64,000 nucleotides of DNA from Kribbella sp. ALI-6-A (GCF_001984195.1 NZ_MTQN01000012.1:1922001-1986000), one strand, 5' to 3'. Numbered from the stretch's first letter, positions 8,359 to 17,049 are shown. The notes: generated by a model from the sequence alone, not told the origin. Translations and numbers: made by a program.

Positions 8359-10292
8359 CGCAACTGCCTGTCGAGAAACGCCAGCATGTCGGCGGCCAGG
8401 GCGATCCCGCGGCTCGCTCCGCCGGACGCGTGCCCAGCGTCGGCCTCTACTCGGAGCAGCACCGGTCCACTCGTTGACGCGTGCTGCAGCGCGGCGCACA
8501 TCTTCCTTGCATGCAAGGGATCCACGCGCGTGTCGTTGGCGAAGGTGGTGAAGAGAACGGCCGGATAGCCGGTGCCGGGGGCAACTCGATGGTACGGCGA
8601 GTAGCTCAGCAACGTCGTGAGCTGACGCGGATCCGAGGCCGAACCGAACTCCGGCACCCAGCGGGCCCCGAGACCGGTCAACTCGTAGCGCACCATGTCG
8701 AGCAACGGCGCCGAGCAGACGGCCGCGGCGAACAGTTCCGGGCGCTGGGTGATCGCGGCGCCGACGAGCAGGCCGCCGTTCGACTCGCCGCAGGCCGCAA
8801 GCTGGGACGACGTGGTCCACCCGTCCGCGATCAGGTGTCCGGCCGCGGCGAGGTAGTCGTCGATGACGTTCTGCTTGCGGTCGAGCGTGCCGGCGCGGTG
8901 CCAGTCGTCACCGCGTTCGCCCCCACCGCGCAGGGTGGCGGTGACGAAGACGCCACCGGCTTCGACCCAGGCGAGAGCGAAAGCCGAGTACGCCGGAGTC
9001 AGGGACTGCCCGAAACCCCCGTAGCCGTAGAGGATCGTGGGACGCGGACTGCCGTCGCCGGGGCCGGCGATGACCAGCATGTCGAGGTCCGTACCGTCGC
9101 CGGACCGGAAGGCGACGGGGGTGGCGGTTGCTTCGACGGTGGGAGCCACGCCCGGCGGGTCGGCCCACAGAGTCGTCTGACCCGTCGTCGCGTCGTAGGA
9201 GTAGATCGCGGCGGGGGTGACGCTGTCTGTATAGGAGAACCAGACCTCGTGGCCGCCCTCGGGGCGTGGGGTCAGCGAGCCGACGGAACCGCGGCCGGGC
9301 AGCGGGACCTCGCCGAGGTGACGGCCGGTGACCAGGTCGTGCACGGCGATCTCGCCGATGCCGCCGCGGCTGCGACCGACGAGGACGACCTTGTCGAGTA
9401 CGGCGAGACTGCTCAGCGGGGCGTCCGGGTCCGCGGCGACATAGTCGTGCCAGACGAGTGGATTCTCCGGGTCGCCGACGCAGATCCGGCCGGTCGGGGC
9501 GTCCTGCGTCGTGACGACGTACAGGCGGCCGTCGGGACCGACCGACATCAGCGTGATCACGTCGTCGGGCACCGGCAGGGGACGCGGTGCGTCGCCGGTG
9601 CGGAGGTCCGCGAGCCAGAGGTCGTTGGTGGTTCCGCGGGCCGCGGAGATCGTCAGCCAGCGGCCGTCGGCACTGAGATCGAGCCCGTACGACGCTTCGT
9701 CGGTGAGCACCGGCTGGTCGCCACCACCGATCAGATGCAGGACGACTTGCCGGAATCGCACGTAGTAGAAGGATTTTCCGTCCGGCAGCCAGGCGATCGG
9801 CGAGTAGCGGCAGCCGTCGATCGGCTCCTCGGCCAACGCTCCGGTCGCCACGTCGAGCACGTGCAGCACGGACTCTTCGGAGCCGCCACGCGAGACCTGG
9901 AAGGCGACCAGCGAACCGTCCGGCGAGGGCTGCCAGGAGTCCAGCGTGGTCAGCCCGCTCGGGTCGAGCTTGGCCGGATCCAGCAGTTCGGCGCCGTCGA
10001 CGGTGAGCACGGCGTGGTCCTGCCGCGGCTCACGGCGGAGAACGAAACAACGGTCACCGCGCCAGACCGGCGCGGAGACCGAACCGACCGCGGACAAGGC
10101 CTTCACGCGGCTGCGGAACGTGTAGCGGGTGGGCAGCGTGGCGGCGTAGGTGAGCCAGAGCTCGTCCTGCGCGGCCTGCCACTGCCGGGTCTGCGGGCTG
10201 CCGGCGTCCTCGAGCCAGCGATAGGGATCGGCGACGCTCTGCCCGTGCAACTGCTCGACCAGCGCGAGCCGTTCGGCGTACGGGTAGTCCAT
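8355..10292 (-). CDS. flaP: Prolyl oligopeptidase for lanthipeptide leader removal
   Basis: The 645-residue protein is an S9A prolyl oligopeptidase, with an N-terminal segment, a seven-bladed propeller (about 70-400) and a C-terminal alpha/beta-hydrolase domain. Catalytic residues are Ser504 in GESNGGLL, Asp587 in NDTRVDPLHARK and His621 in AGHASGG. It cleaves after proline. In the Kribbella flavida flavipeptin system the homologue trims the modified precursor; here the natural target is the Pro12 site of flaA. There is no signal peptide, so it acts in the cytoplasm before export. The ATG at 10292 has GGAGG five bases upstream and is preferred to the GTG one codon earlier. Its stop overlaps the exporter start. 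Confidence 0.93.
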   Translation of the reverse strand: MDYPYAERLALVEQLHGQSVADPYRWLEDAGSPQTRQWQAAQDELWLTYAATLPTRYTFRSRVKALSAVGSVSAPVWRGDRCFVLRREPRQDHAVLTVDGAELLDPAKLDPSGLTTLDSWQPSPDGSLVAFQVSRGGSEESVLHVLDVATGALAEEPIDGCRYSPIAWLPDGKSFYYVRFRQVVLHLIGGGDQPVLTDEASYGLDLSADGRWLTISAARGTTNDLWLADLRTGDAPRPLPVPDDVITLMSVGPDGRLYVVTTQDAPTGRICVGDPENPLVWHDYVAADPDAPLSSLAVLDKVVLVGRSRGGIGEIAVHDLVTGRHLGEVPLPGRGSVGSLTPRPEGGHEVWFSYTDSVTPAAIYSYDATTGQTTLWADPPGVAPTVEATATPVAFRSGDGTDLDMLVIAGPGDGSPRPTILYGYGGFGQSLTPAYSAFALAWVEAGGVFVTATLRGGGERGDDWHRAGTLDRKQNVIDDYLAAAGHLIADGWTTSSQLAACGESNGGLLVGAAITQRPELFAAAVCSAPLLDMVRYELTGLGARWVPEFGSASDPRQLTTLLSYSPYHRVAPGTGYPAVLFTTFANDTRVDPLHARKMCAALQHASTSGPVLLRVEADAGHASGGASRGIALAADMLAFLDRQLR

Positions 10293-10316
10293 CACTGCCC
10301 TCCAAGAACGAAGCTC

Positions 10317-10350
10317 GGCCCGGGGCGGGTGTTGCCGCCCGCCCCGGGCC
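10317..10350 (-). terminator. 13-bp stem hairpin between flaA and flaP
   Basis: GGCCCGGGGCGGG and its exact complement, separated by eight bases. It lacks a clear U-tract, so it may act as a partial terminator or as a 3' end stabiliser for the precursor message. It lies just before the flaP ribosome site. Confidence 0.65.
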
Positions 10351-10370
10351 TTGGAAGCCTGAAAGAAGCT

Positions 10371-10393
10371 GGGCGCCTCGCGCGGAGGCGCCT
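10371..10393 (-). terminator. 8-bp stem hairpin just after flaA
   Basis: GGCGCCTC and GAGGCGCC around a five-base loop, starting eight bases after the flaA stop. With the second hairpin it forms a tandem structure that could raise precursor mRNA over the downstream enzyme genes. Confidence 0.55.
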
Positions 10394-10400
10394 GGCCCGA

Positions 10401-10538
10401 TCAGTGGCAGAGCACGAGGCTCAGGTTGCTCGGGCGCTGCGAACCGCAGCCGAGCACGGTCAGCGTGGAGCCGCCGTGGTGGTGGCCGCCGTGACCGTAG
10501 CCCGGGGTCTCCAGACCCTGGAGGTCGAGAAGTGCCAT
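10401..10538 (-). CDS. flaA: Class III lanthipeptide precursor
   Basis: This small gene encodes 45 residues. The leader begins MALLDLQGLETP and carries the LLDLQ motif that class III synthetases recognise. A His/Gly spacer follows (GYGHGGHHHGG), then a core with two ring motifs: Ser24-TL-Thr27-VLG-Cys31 and Ser37-NL-Ser40-LVL-Cys44. Both fit the Ser/Thr-x2-Ser/Thr-x3-Cys pattern that gives labionin or methyl-labionin rings. Pro12 is the likely cleavage site for the clustered prolyl oligopeptidase. A very strong ribosome site, AAGGAGGTG, lies seven bases upstream inside the last codons of the synthetase gene. Two hairpins follow the stop. The gene was found by reading between flaKC and flaP. 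Confidence 0.93.
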   Translation of the reverse strand: MALLDLQGLETPGYGHGGHHHGGSTLTVLGCGSQRPSNLSLVLCH

Positions 10539-10542
10539 GTGT

Positions 10543-13170
10543 TTACACCTCCTTCGGAGGACGTCGTCGGGACAGGGACTCGGACCACTGGGGAGGTCCG
10601 AGGAACGGGAGGGACACCGGCCGCTCGTGCAGCGCGGTTCCCAGTGCCAGCAGGACGCCGGCCGATCCGGTGGCCAGGTCCGTCGAGAGCCGGAGCAGCT
10701 GGTTGCCGGGGAAGATCAGTCCGCCTTCGTACGGCAGCGCGTGCCAGCCGAGTCCGCGGACCAGGTCGTCGGTGTTCTCGCCGAGCTCGGCTGCGGCGAG
10801 CAGCATCCCGGCGCGACCCATCAGAAGGCCGGGCTGCACGTAGTACGAGCAGCGGGTGACCAGCCGGAGCGCGGCCAGCTCGGCGGCCAGCTCGTCGTCC
10901 GGTCGGTGCTGCAGGTAGCGGCTGAGGACCAGCGCGATGCCGACGGAGCCCTCTTCCAGGTAGGGCAGCGTGCGCCAGCCCTGGTTCACCTGGAGCATGC
11001 CTTCCGGCGTCCTGACGCAGCGCCGCAGGTCTTGCCGGATGGCGGTCTCTGCGAAGTCGAGCAGCCCGGTGTCCCCGGTCTTCTCGTACGCCGTCAGGAA
11101 GAGCAGCGCGGGACCGGACGAGCCGTACATGAGCCCGGCCCGCGGCTTCCCTTCGCCGCTCAGCTCCGGTACGTCGGTGACGTCGCCGAGCCGGTCCGCG
11201 ACCAGGTCGAGCACGCGGGTCGCCGTACTGCGCAAACCCGGCTCGTCGAAGTGCAGCAGGTTGAGCCCGATTCCGGCGAGACCGGAGTGCAGTCCCAGCT
11301 CGCGGCTGTCGAGGTCGTCGCTCAGGGTCAGCTCGATCGCGTCGAGCGCGTCCTGCCGGTGCCCGAGTTCGTCGAGCACGTGCGCGACGCCGTGCAGCCC
11401 GTCGTACAGGCCGGGGCCGATCTCCGTGGTCCGGGCGTGCTCCCGCAGCCAGTCCTCGTACGCCGGGAAGCGGCCCGCGCCGGTTTTGGCCAGCGCGTAG
11501 AGCACGCCCGCCGCGCCGGTCGCCAGGTTGATCCCGCCGCCGGGCCGGAACTGCGCGATGTCGCCGGGGAACAGCCGATCGTCCCGCTCGGGCGTCGCGC
11601 TGGCCACGATCGCCTTCGTCAGCGCGGCGCGGACGTCGGTCCAGGGCGCGCGGCCGGGCAGTGGCAGCGACGCCATCGCCGGGTCTTCGGCGACGTCGGG
11701 GCCGACGATGGTCCGGACGGCGGTGTCGAGGGTCGCCTTGGGCACGCCGAAGGTCTCGTGCACCATGTCGGCGAGCTGGAACGCCTTGCCAGGATGGAGA
11801 TGCAGCAGCATCGTTGCCTGCGGCGCGAACAGGCCGAGCGTGATGCAGGCCAGCGCGTACAGGTCGACGTCCGGGCCCTGCCGGTCGCCGGGCGCCGCGT
11901 AACCGGGGTGGGCGAGCGCGGACCGGGCCTGGTCCTCGGCCAGCGTCGCGACCTCGAAGTCGATCAGCACGAGGCGATCGCCGGTGCTCAGCAACACGTT
12001 GTCGGGGTGCAGGTCGCAGAAGACCACGCCGCGGCCGTGCAGCTCGCCCACCGCCCGCTGGACCTGGCCGACCATGCCGGTCGCCCATTCCGCGTACGCC
12101 GAGAGCTCGGCCTCGGTCGCGTCCGGACGGGTCAGCGGGTAGCGCCGGACGAGCTCACGCTGCAGCGGGTTCGCGTCGACGAACTCCTGGACCAGGAAGT
12201 GGTGGTCGCCGAGCGTGAAGTAGTCGTGCACCTTCGGGACGACGTCGAGGCCGTCGAGGCGCTGCAGGATGTCCCGCTCGTGCCCGATCCGGGCGACCGC
12301 GTCGCGGCCGGCCATGTCGAGCCCGGCCAGCGGGCGGCCCTCCTTGAGCACCACCCGGTCCTGGGTCTCGTTGTGATGGCCGACGTAGACGCCGCCGCCG
12401 TTGGAGAACTGGATGACGCCCTCGATCGTGTACGCGAGGTCGTTGGTGGTGACCGCGTTGCGGGCGTCCAGGTGGGTCTGCAGGAACGACGGCAGCGTGA
12501 CCCACGGGGGCGTGCTGAAGGTCGGTCCGCGGTGGTCCGGGACGAGCCGGCCGTGGTCGTCCTCGATCGCCAGCACGCGCTCGCCGGCCGGGTCGAGCGT
12601 GTAGCGGCTGACGAATGCGCCGTACCGGACGAAGAGCGGGCCTTCGGCGTACCGGAGGTCGCTGAGGATGTACGGGCCGCGGACGCCGTCGAGCAGGTCG
12701 TCGAGCTCCTTGAGCACCAGTTCGAGCTGGTCCTCGTCGGTCGGGTAGATCGTGACGAGTTTGCCGCTCGAGCCGCGGGGTGCGGACTTCGAGTTCACCA
12801 TCACCAGGACCGGCTCGTTGCGCAGGAACTTGAACGCGATGCCGCGCGGGACGCAGTAGTCCCAGATCGTGGCCAGCGTGCGCTCGGCGTCGGCCAGGCC
12901 GGCCGAGACGTGGATCTTCCAGCCCTGGGCCGGCAGCTTCAGGCCGCTCGGCGCGTAGTGCATCCACATCTCGCCGGGCACGTGGTCCCAGCCGGCCGGG
13001 ACCGGACGCGAGGCGAGGGCGAAGTCGGGATGGGTGTCACCGCTGGACGGGGTGTCGTAGAACCGCCGGTCGGCCAGGCAGTACAGCTCGTAGCTCCATG
13101 GTGGTTCGTCCCCCTCTCGTCGGTGCCCCGGAGAATCTTGGGCAGTGGGAGAGGGGTCGGCGTAGTGCAT
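10543..13170 (-). CDS. flaKC: Class III lanthipeptide synthetase LanKC
   Basis: The 875-residue protein has three parts. The N-terminal lyase-like region begins around WSYELYCLADRRFYDTP (25-41), the typical LanKC opening. The kinase domain (about 245-530) has Lys276 in VVLKEG, the catalytic loop CDLHPDN (Asp386, Asn391) and IDFE in place of DFG (Asp404). The cyclase-like C-terminus has LanC-type repeats (ATGAAGVLYAL, GLYDGLHGVAHVL) but lacks the zinc ligands, as expected for class III. It phosphorylates and eliminates Ser/Thr of FlaA and closes the labionin rings. The ATG at 13170 has a poor ribosome site; a GAGAGGGGG sequence just before WSYEL hints that translation could begin later, but the only ATG there is out of frame. 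It is the first gene of the operon. Confidence 0.92.
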   Translation of the reverse strand: MHYADPSPTAQDSPGHRREGDEPPWSYELYCLADRRFYDTPSSGDTHPDFALASRPVPAGWDHVPGEMWMHYAPSGLKLPAQGWKIHVSAGLADAERTLATIWDYCVPRGIAFKFLRNEPVLVMVNSKSAPRGSSGKLVTIYPTDEDQLELVLKELDDLLDGVRGPYILSDLRYAEGPLFVRYGAFVSRYTLDPAGERVLAIEDDHGRLVPDHRGPTFSTPPWVTLPSFLQTHLDARNAVTTNDLAYTIEGVIQFSNGGGVYVGHHNETQDRVVLKEGRPLAGLDMAGRDAVARIGHERDILQRLDGLDVVPKVHDYFTLGDHHFLVQEFVDANPLQRELVRRYPLTRPDATEAELSAYAEWATGMVGQVQRAVGELHGRGVVFCDLHPDNVLLSTGDRLVLIDFEVATLAEDQARSALAHPGYAAPGDRQGPDVDLYALACITLGLFAPQATMLLHLHPGKAFQLADMVHETFGVPKATLDTAVRTIVGPDVAEDPAMASLPLPGRAPWTDVRAALTKAIVASATPERDDRLFPGDIAQFRPGGGINLATGAAGVLYALAKTGAGRFPAYEDWLREHARTTEIGPGLYDGLHGVAHVLDELGHRQDALDAIELTLSDDLDSRELGLHSGLAGIGLNLLHFDEPGLRSTATRVLDLVADRLGDVTDVPELSGEGKPRAGLMYGSSGPALLFLTAYEKTGDTGLLDFAETAIRQDLRRCVRTPEGMLQVNQGWRTLPYLEEGSVGIALVLSRYLQHRPDDELAAELAALRLVTRCSYYVQPGLLMGRAGMLLAAAELGENTDDLVRGLGWHALPYEGGLIFPGNQLLRLSTDLATGSAGVLLALGTALHERPVSLPFLGPPQWSESLSRRRPPKEV
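10546..10554 (-). promoter_or_regulatory. Strong ribosome binding site of flaA inside the flaKC 3' end
   Basis: AAGGAGGTG occupies exactly the last three sense codons of flaKC, seven bases before the flaA ATG. Translation of the precursor is therefore coupled to the synthetase stop but driven by a near-perfect Shine-Dalgarno sequence. Confidence 0.85.
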
Positions 13171-13262
13171 GACGTCACCAGTCGACTATGAATAATTCAC
13201 ATGCTACGAGTGAGTAAGTAAACACTCTTCGTGACATCGATGCGATTTTGAGCGGGAAATCG
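13171..13262 (-). promoter_or_regulatory. Low-GC promoter/operator region of the lanthipeptide operon
   Basis: The stretch is far richer in A and T than its surroundings. It holds GAGTG (13208-13212) and CACTC (13223-13227) as an inverted repeat with a ten-base spacer, an AGTAAGTAAA run inside that spacer, and TGAAT/ATTCA arms near 13188-13199. It is the only plausible promoter region for the five-gene operon and the likely target of the RamR-like regulator, which is inference. Confidence 0.5.
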
Positions 13263-13336
13263 CCGTTACATCATGTCGATGCGTGCCGACCAGGTAACAA
13301 GCCGTAACTTTGCCTGGATTTGATCGTGCTGTGCTG

Positions 13337-14302
13337 TCAGCGGGCGTCGCGCTGCTGCTGGCTCGCGAGGTACGCGACCTTCCGGGCCCGCATCACCTCG
13401 CCGAGCGGCCGGTGCTCGGCCTTCGCGTTCCAGGGGTCGAAGACCGCCGCCTCGATCTCCTCGGCCAGCGCCGGGTCTGGTTTCTGCCGCGGGAGCGTGA
13501 GCCGTCCGACGGTCTCGTACGGCGCGTCCCAGGCGACCGAGGCGTCCTCGATCGGGGTCCGCTGCTCGTCGACGAAGAACTGGACCTGGAAGTCGTAGCC
13601 GAGCGGACCGGCGATCAGCCGGTTGAAGATGTCGGCGGCCCAGTCGGTCGCGTCCGGGTCGGGGTCGTCGGCGAGCGCCTTGAGCCGCACGCGTACGGCG
13701 TACGGGCCGAAGGCGATCGGTGCGGCGCTGAAGAAGTCCTGGGTGGCGAACCCGGAGAACGGCTCCCGGAGTGCGTCCCTGACCTTCGTGAGCCGTGGCC
13801 ACAGACCTGGCTTCTTGACCAGCGCCGAGAGCAGTCGTCCCTTGGTCTCACCCGCCAGGGTGACGATCGTGGTGAACTCCTCGCTGGTCGCCGAGCTGAA
13901 CCGCTCGTGGTTGATCAGCGCGAAGTCCTGGCACACCGCCTCCCCACCGAGCGCCGCCGGCCCGCTCATCCCGAACACCTTGATCGAGAACCCGCGAACG
14001 TCCGGCACGTGGTCGGGTGCCCGGTTGAACCCGCCGTTCGACAGCCGCACCCACGCGTCGTACTTATCCGGCACCCGGAACAGTCCCTGTCGTGCGTACT
14101 CCGGCAGCTCCGCCGGCACCGTCACCGTCGCCCGCAACGCCGCCACCTGCTTGCGGTGCAACGCCCGCCCGCCCCCGAACTCCGCCGACTTCCGTGCCTG
14201 CAGTTCCCCGAACATCTCCGCCTGCCGCCGGTGCCGCTCCTCCTCGTCGGCCCCGACCAGTTCCCGCCATCCGGCACTCGGCACGCTCACGACGCTCCCC
14301 AT
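13337..14302 (-). CDS. Catalase-related heme-fold protein
   Basis: The 321-residue protein shows the reduced pattern of catalase-like heme proteins. It has RALHRKQVAALRATVTV (about 46-62), with the His where catalases keep their distal His, then WVRLSNGGF, PDVRGFSIKVFG, QDFALINHERF and FGPYAVRVRLK. The family has the catalase beta-barrel but is shorter and lacks the clade-specific C-terminal parts. It may be a peroxidase or lipid-hydroperoxide enzyme; activity cannot be told from sequence. The ATG at 14302 was chosen; a GTG four codons in is an alternative. It is transcribed toward the lanthipeptide operon promoter, and no shared function is evident. Confidence 0.75.
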   Translation of the reverse strand: MGSVVSVPSAGWRELVGADEEERHRRQAEMFGELQARKSAEFGGGRALHRKQVAALRATVTVPAELPEYARQGLFRVPDKYDAWVRLSNGGFNRAPDHVPDVRGFSIKVFGMSGPAALGGEAVCQDFALINHERFSSATSEEFTTIVTLAGETKGRLLSALVKKPGLWPRLTKVRDALREPFSGFATQDFFSAAPIAFGPYAVRVRLKALADDPDPDATDWAADIFNRLIAGPLGYDFQVQFFVDEQRTPIEDASVAWDAPYETVGRLTLPRQKPDPALAEEIEAAVFDPWNAKAEHRPLGEVMRARKVAYLASQQQRDAR

Positions 14303-14366
14303 CCGACGACGACCCGGTCCACCCCAGTATCCGCCGATCCCTCCGTTGCGCTAGGCAACAAATTGA

Positions 14367-15434
14367 TCAGCTCGGGTACGTCTGCGTTTCGGTGGCTTTG
14401 AGGGTGGCCCAGAGGGGGCGGCCGGGGGTGAGGGCCAGTTCGGCGACGGCGGCGGGGGTGACGTCGGTGAGGAGGTTGGTGGGGGCCGGGGACCCGGGGG
14501 CGGGGGACAGGCGGACGCGGACCGTGTGGGCGTGTTGCTCGACGCCGCTGACTACGACGGGCCACGTGTTGCGGGGGCTGCCGGTGGGGCGGTCGGGGTA
14601 GAGGCTGATGGCTGACGGCGGGAAGGAGATGTGGACCGGGCCGGTGGCGGGCGTGGCGATGGTGACGGTGCCGCCGGTGGTGAGGTGGACGGTGTGACCG
14701 TCGGCGGTGCCTCGGTAGAGGTTGAGGCCTACGAGCTGGGCGACGTAGTCGGTGCGGGGGCGGTGGGCGACCTCGCTGGGGGAGCCCTCCTGGACGACTT
14801 GGCCGTGCTCGACGATGACCAGGCGGTCGGCCAGGACCATCGCGTCCAGGGGGTCGTGGGTGACCAGCAGCGTTCGGCCGTCGTAGCGGGAGAGGTGGTG
14901 GCCCAGCTCGGCGCGGATGTGCAGGGTGGTGCCGGCGTCGAGGGCGGCGAGCGGCTCGTCCAGGAGCAGTACGTCGGGGTTGGTGGCGAGCGCCCGGGCC
15001 AGCGCGACGCGTTGGGCCTGGCCGCCGGACAGGGCGCGAGGGCGAGACTTGGCCTGCTCAGTCAGGCCCACGGTCTCGAGCCAGCGGGCGGCCTCGGTGC
15101 GGGCGGCGCGTTTGTCGACGCCGCGGGCGCGCAGGCCGAACGCGACGTTCTCCAGGGCGCTCAGGTGGTTGAAGAGCAGGTAGTCCTGGAAAACGACGCC
15201 GATCGGGCGCTGGTCGGCGGACAGGAAGGTGCCCGGCGGTTCGTCCCAGACGGCCCCGTCCAGCGTGATCCGCCCGGCGTCGAGGGGGAGCAGCCCGGCG
15301 AGGGCACGCAGGGCGGTGGTCTTGCCGGCGCCGTTCGGGCCGAGGACGGCGACGACCTCACCGGGCTCGACGGTCAGGTCGAGTCGCAGCTCGAAGCCGG
15401 TACGGCGTACGTGCAGGTCGGCGCGCAGGGTCAT
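14367..15434 (-). CDS. modC: Molybdate ABC transporter ATP-binding protein
   Basis: The 355-residue ATPase has Walker A GPNGAGKT (about 34-41), a Q-loop in VVFQDYLLF, signature LSGGQAQR, Walker B VLLLDEPLAALD and the H-loop TLLVTHDPLDA. A C-terminal TOBE-like domain (about 270-355) is typical of ModC and binds oxyanion. It powers molybdate or tungstate import through ModB. The ATG at 15434 overlaps the modB stop as ATGA, so the operon is translationally coupled. A longer in-frame reading upstream is a shadow of modB. Confidence 0.92.
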   Translation of the reverse strand: MTLRADLHVRRTGFELRLDLTVEPGEVVAVLGPNGAGKTTALRALAGLLPLDAGRITLDGAVWDEPPGTFLSADQRPIGVVFQDYLLFNHLSALENVAFGLRARGVDKRAARTEAARWLETVGLTEQAKSRPRALSGGQAQRVALARALATNPDVLLLDEPLAALDAGTTLHIRAELGHHLSRYDGRTLLVTHDPLDAMVLADRLVIVEHGQVVQEGSPSEVAHRPRTDYVAQLVGLNLYRGTADGHTVHLTTGGTVTIATPATGPVHISFPPSAISLYPDRPTGSPRNTWPVVVSGVEQHAHTVRVRLSPAPGSPAPTNLLTDVTPAAVAELALTPGRPLWATLKATETQTYPS

Positions 15435-16258
15435 CGCAGACCACTGATCCAGCGCTCGCGCAGACTGGCGAGCACGACGACCGACACGATCAGCAGCACC
15501 AGGCTCAGTACGACGGCCACCTCGGGATCGGTTTCCAGCGCCAGGTACACGGCCAGCGGCATCGTCGTCGTCCGGCCCGGGAAGTTGCCGGCGAACGTGA
15601 TGGTCGCGCCGAACTCGCCGAGCGCGCGGGCCCAGCACAGGACGGCGCCGGCCACGATGCCCGGCGCGATCGACGGCAGCGTGACCCGGCGGAAGGTCAG
15701 CCATCGTCCCGCGCCCAGGGTCGCGGCGGCCTCCTCGTAGCGGGGATCGGCGGCGCGCAGGGCGCCCTCGACCGAGATCACCAGGAACGGCATCGCGACG
15801 AACGCCTCCGCGACGATCACGCCGGCCGTCGTGAACGGCAGGCTGAACCCGAACCACAGATCCAGCCGCTCACCGATCAGCCCTCGCCGGCCGAGCACCA
15901 GCAACAACGCGACCCCACCGACCACCGGCGGAAGCACCAGCGGAACGGTGACCAGTGCGCGCAGCAGACCCCGACCGGGAAGCTCGGAGCGGGCGAGCAG
16001 CCAGGCCAGCGGGATGCCGAGGAACAGACAGATGACCGTAGCGACGCTGGCGCAGAGCAACGACAGGCGCAACGCCTGACCGACCTCCGCGCTGAAGAGC
16101 CGGGACGGCAACGTCGACCACGGCGCCTCGGCGAGCAGTCCGGCCAGCGGGACGAGCAGGAAGGCGAGCCCGAGCAGGGCGGGCAGCAGCAGGATTAGCG
16201 GCAGCCGGCCGCCTGTCCTTCGCCTGCCGCCCGTCCTGCCGCGGACTCGCGCACTCAC
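15431..16258 (-). CDS. modB: Molybdate ABC transporter permease
   Basis: The 275-residue protein has about six transmembrane helices and the inner-membrane signature EEAAATLGAGRWLTFRRVTLP (EAA loop) near residues 185-205, the contact site for the ATPase. The pattern PLVLPPVVGGVALLL is typical of ModB. It forms the channel that receives molybdate from ModA. The GTG at 16258 overlaps the modA stop as GTGA. The N-terminus is short, Arg-rich and cytoplasmic. Confidence 0.92.
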   Translation of the reverse strand: MSARVRGRTGGRRRTGGRLPLILLLPALLGLAFLLVPLAGLLAEAPWSTLPSRLFSAEVGQALRLSLLCASVATVICLFLGIPLAWLLARSELPGRGLLRALVTVPLVLPPVVGGVALLLVLGRRGLIGERLDLWFGFSLPFTTAGVIVAEAFVAMPFLVISVEGALRAADPRYEEAAATLGAGRWLTFRRVTLPSIAPGIVAGAVLCWARALGEFGATITFAGNFPGRTTTMPLAVYLALETDPEVAVVLSLVLLIVSVVVLASLRERWISGLR

Positions 16259-17049
16259 GGCGCTTCGAAACCCGCGTCGGTCAGGACCTTCCGGCCCTGC
16301 TCCGACAGCACGAAGTCGACGAAAGCCTTGGCGCCGTCGGCGTTCGGGGCCTTGGTCAGCGTCGCGATCGGGTAGTCGTTGACCGCCTGCGCGGCTTCGG
16401 GAAACTCGATGCCCTCGACCTTGTCCGCGGCCGCCAGTACGTCGGTCCGGTAAACCAGTGCGGCGTCGACCTCGCCCAGGCTCACCTTGGTCAGCGCGGC
16501 CTTGACGTCCTGCTCGAGGGTGTCGGGCCGCGGCGTCAGCTTCGCCGCCGCGAACACCTTCTGCGCGGCCGCGCCGCACGGCACCTGCTCGGCGCAGAGC
16601 GCGATCTTGCGGCCGGCGTCGGTGAAGTCGGCCAGCCCGGCGACCTTGCCCGGATTGCCCTTCGGGACCGCGATCTGGAGCTGGTTCCGCGCGAACGTCG
16701 TCGCGGTGCCCTTGTCGGTCACCTGGTCCAGGTTCTTCGGCGCGGCCGAGGCGAAGACGTCGGCCGGCGCGCCCTGGTTGATCTGCTGCGCGAGCGCCGA
16801 GCTGCCGCCGAAGTTGAAGACCACCCTGACGCCGGGGTGGGCCTTTTCGAAGTCCTTGCCGAGCTGGCTGAAGCTGCCGGTCAGCGAGGCCGCGGCGAAC
16901 ACGTTCACGGTGCCGGACACCGAGGCGCCGCCGCTTGCCGAGCCGGCCGACGCGTCGGATCCGCAGGCGGTGAGCGCGAGGGCCGCGACCGCGATCAGCC
17001 CGGCGGCGACAGTACGGCGTACGGCCGCTGCGCTGGTACGACGCGACAT
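16255..17049 (-). CDS. modA: Molybdate-binding lipoprotein
   Basis: The 264-residue protein starts with a basic N-terminus and a lipobox (ALALTACGS, Cys29), so it is a membrane-anchored lipoprotein. The body is a periplasmic-binding fold with VNVFAAASLTGSFSQL, FNFGGSSALAQQINQGAPADVFASA and VDAALVYRTDV, the classic ModA segments with Ser residues that hold the oxyanion. It captures molybdate or tungstate outside the cell for ModBC. Its ATG directly abuts the stop of the upstream regulator gene (no gap), and its stop overlaps modB. Confidence 0.95.
   Translation of the reverse strand: MSRRTSAAAVRRTVAAGLIAVAALALTACGSDASAGSASGGASVSGTVNVFAAASLTGSFSQLGKDFEKAHPGVRVVFNFGGSSALAQQINQGAPADVFASAAPKNLDQVTDKGTATTFARNQLQIAVPKGNPGKVAGLADFTDAGRKIALCAEQVPCGAAAQKVFAAAKLTPRPDTLEQDVKAALTKVSLGEVDAALVYRTDVLAAADKVEGIEFPEAAQAVNDYPIATLTKAPNADGAKAFVDFVLSEQGRKVLTDAGFEAP

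Noticed and set aside
13080..13102. ATG near the start of WSYEL as an alternative flaKC start
   Set aside because: It follows a good purine-rich sequence but is out of frame with the synthetase.
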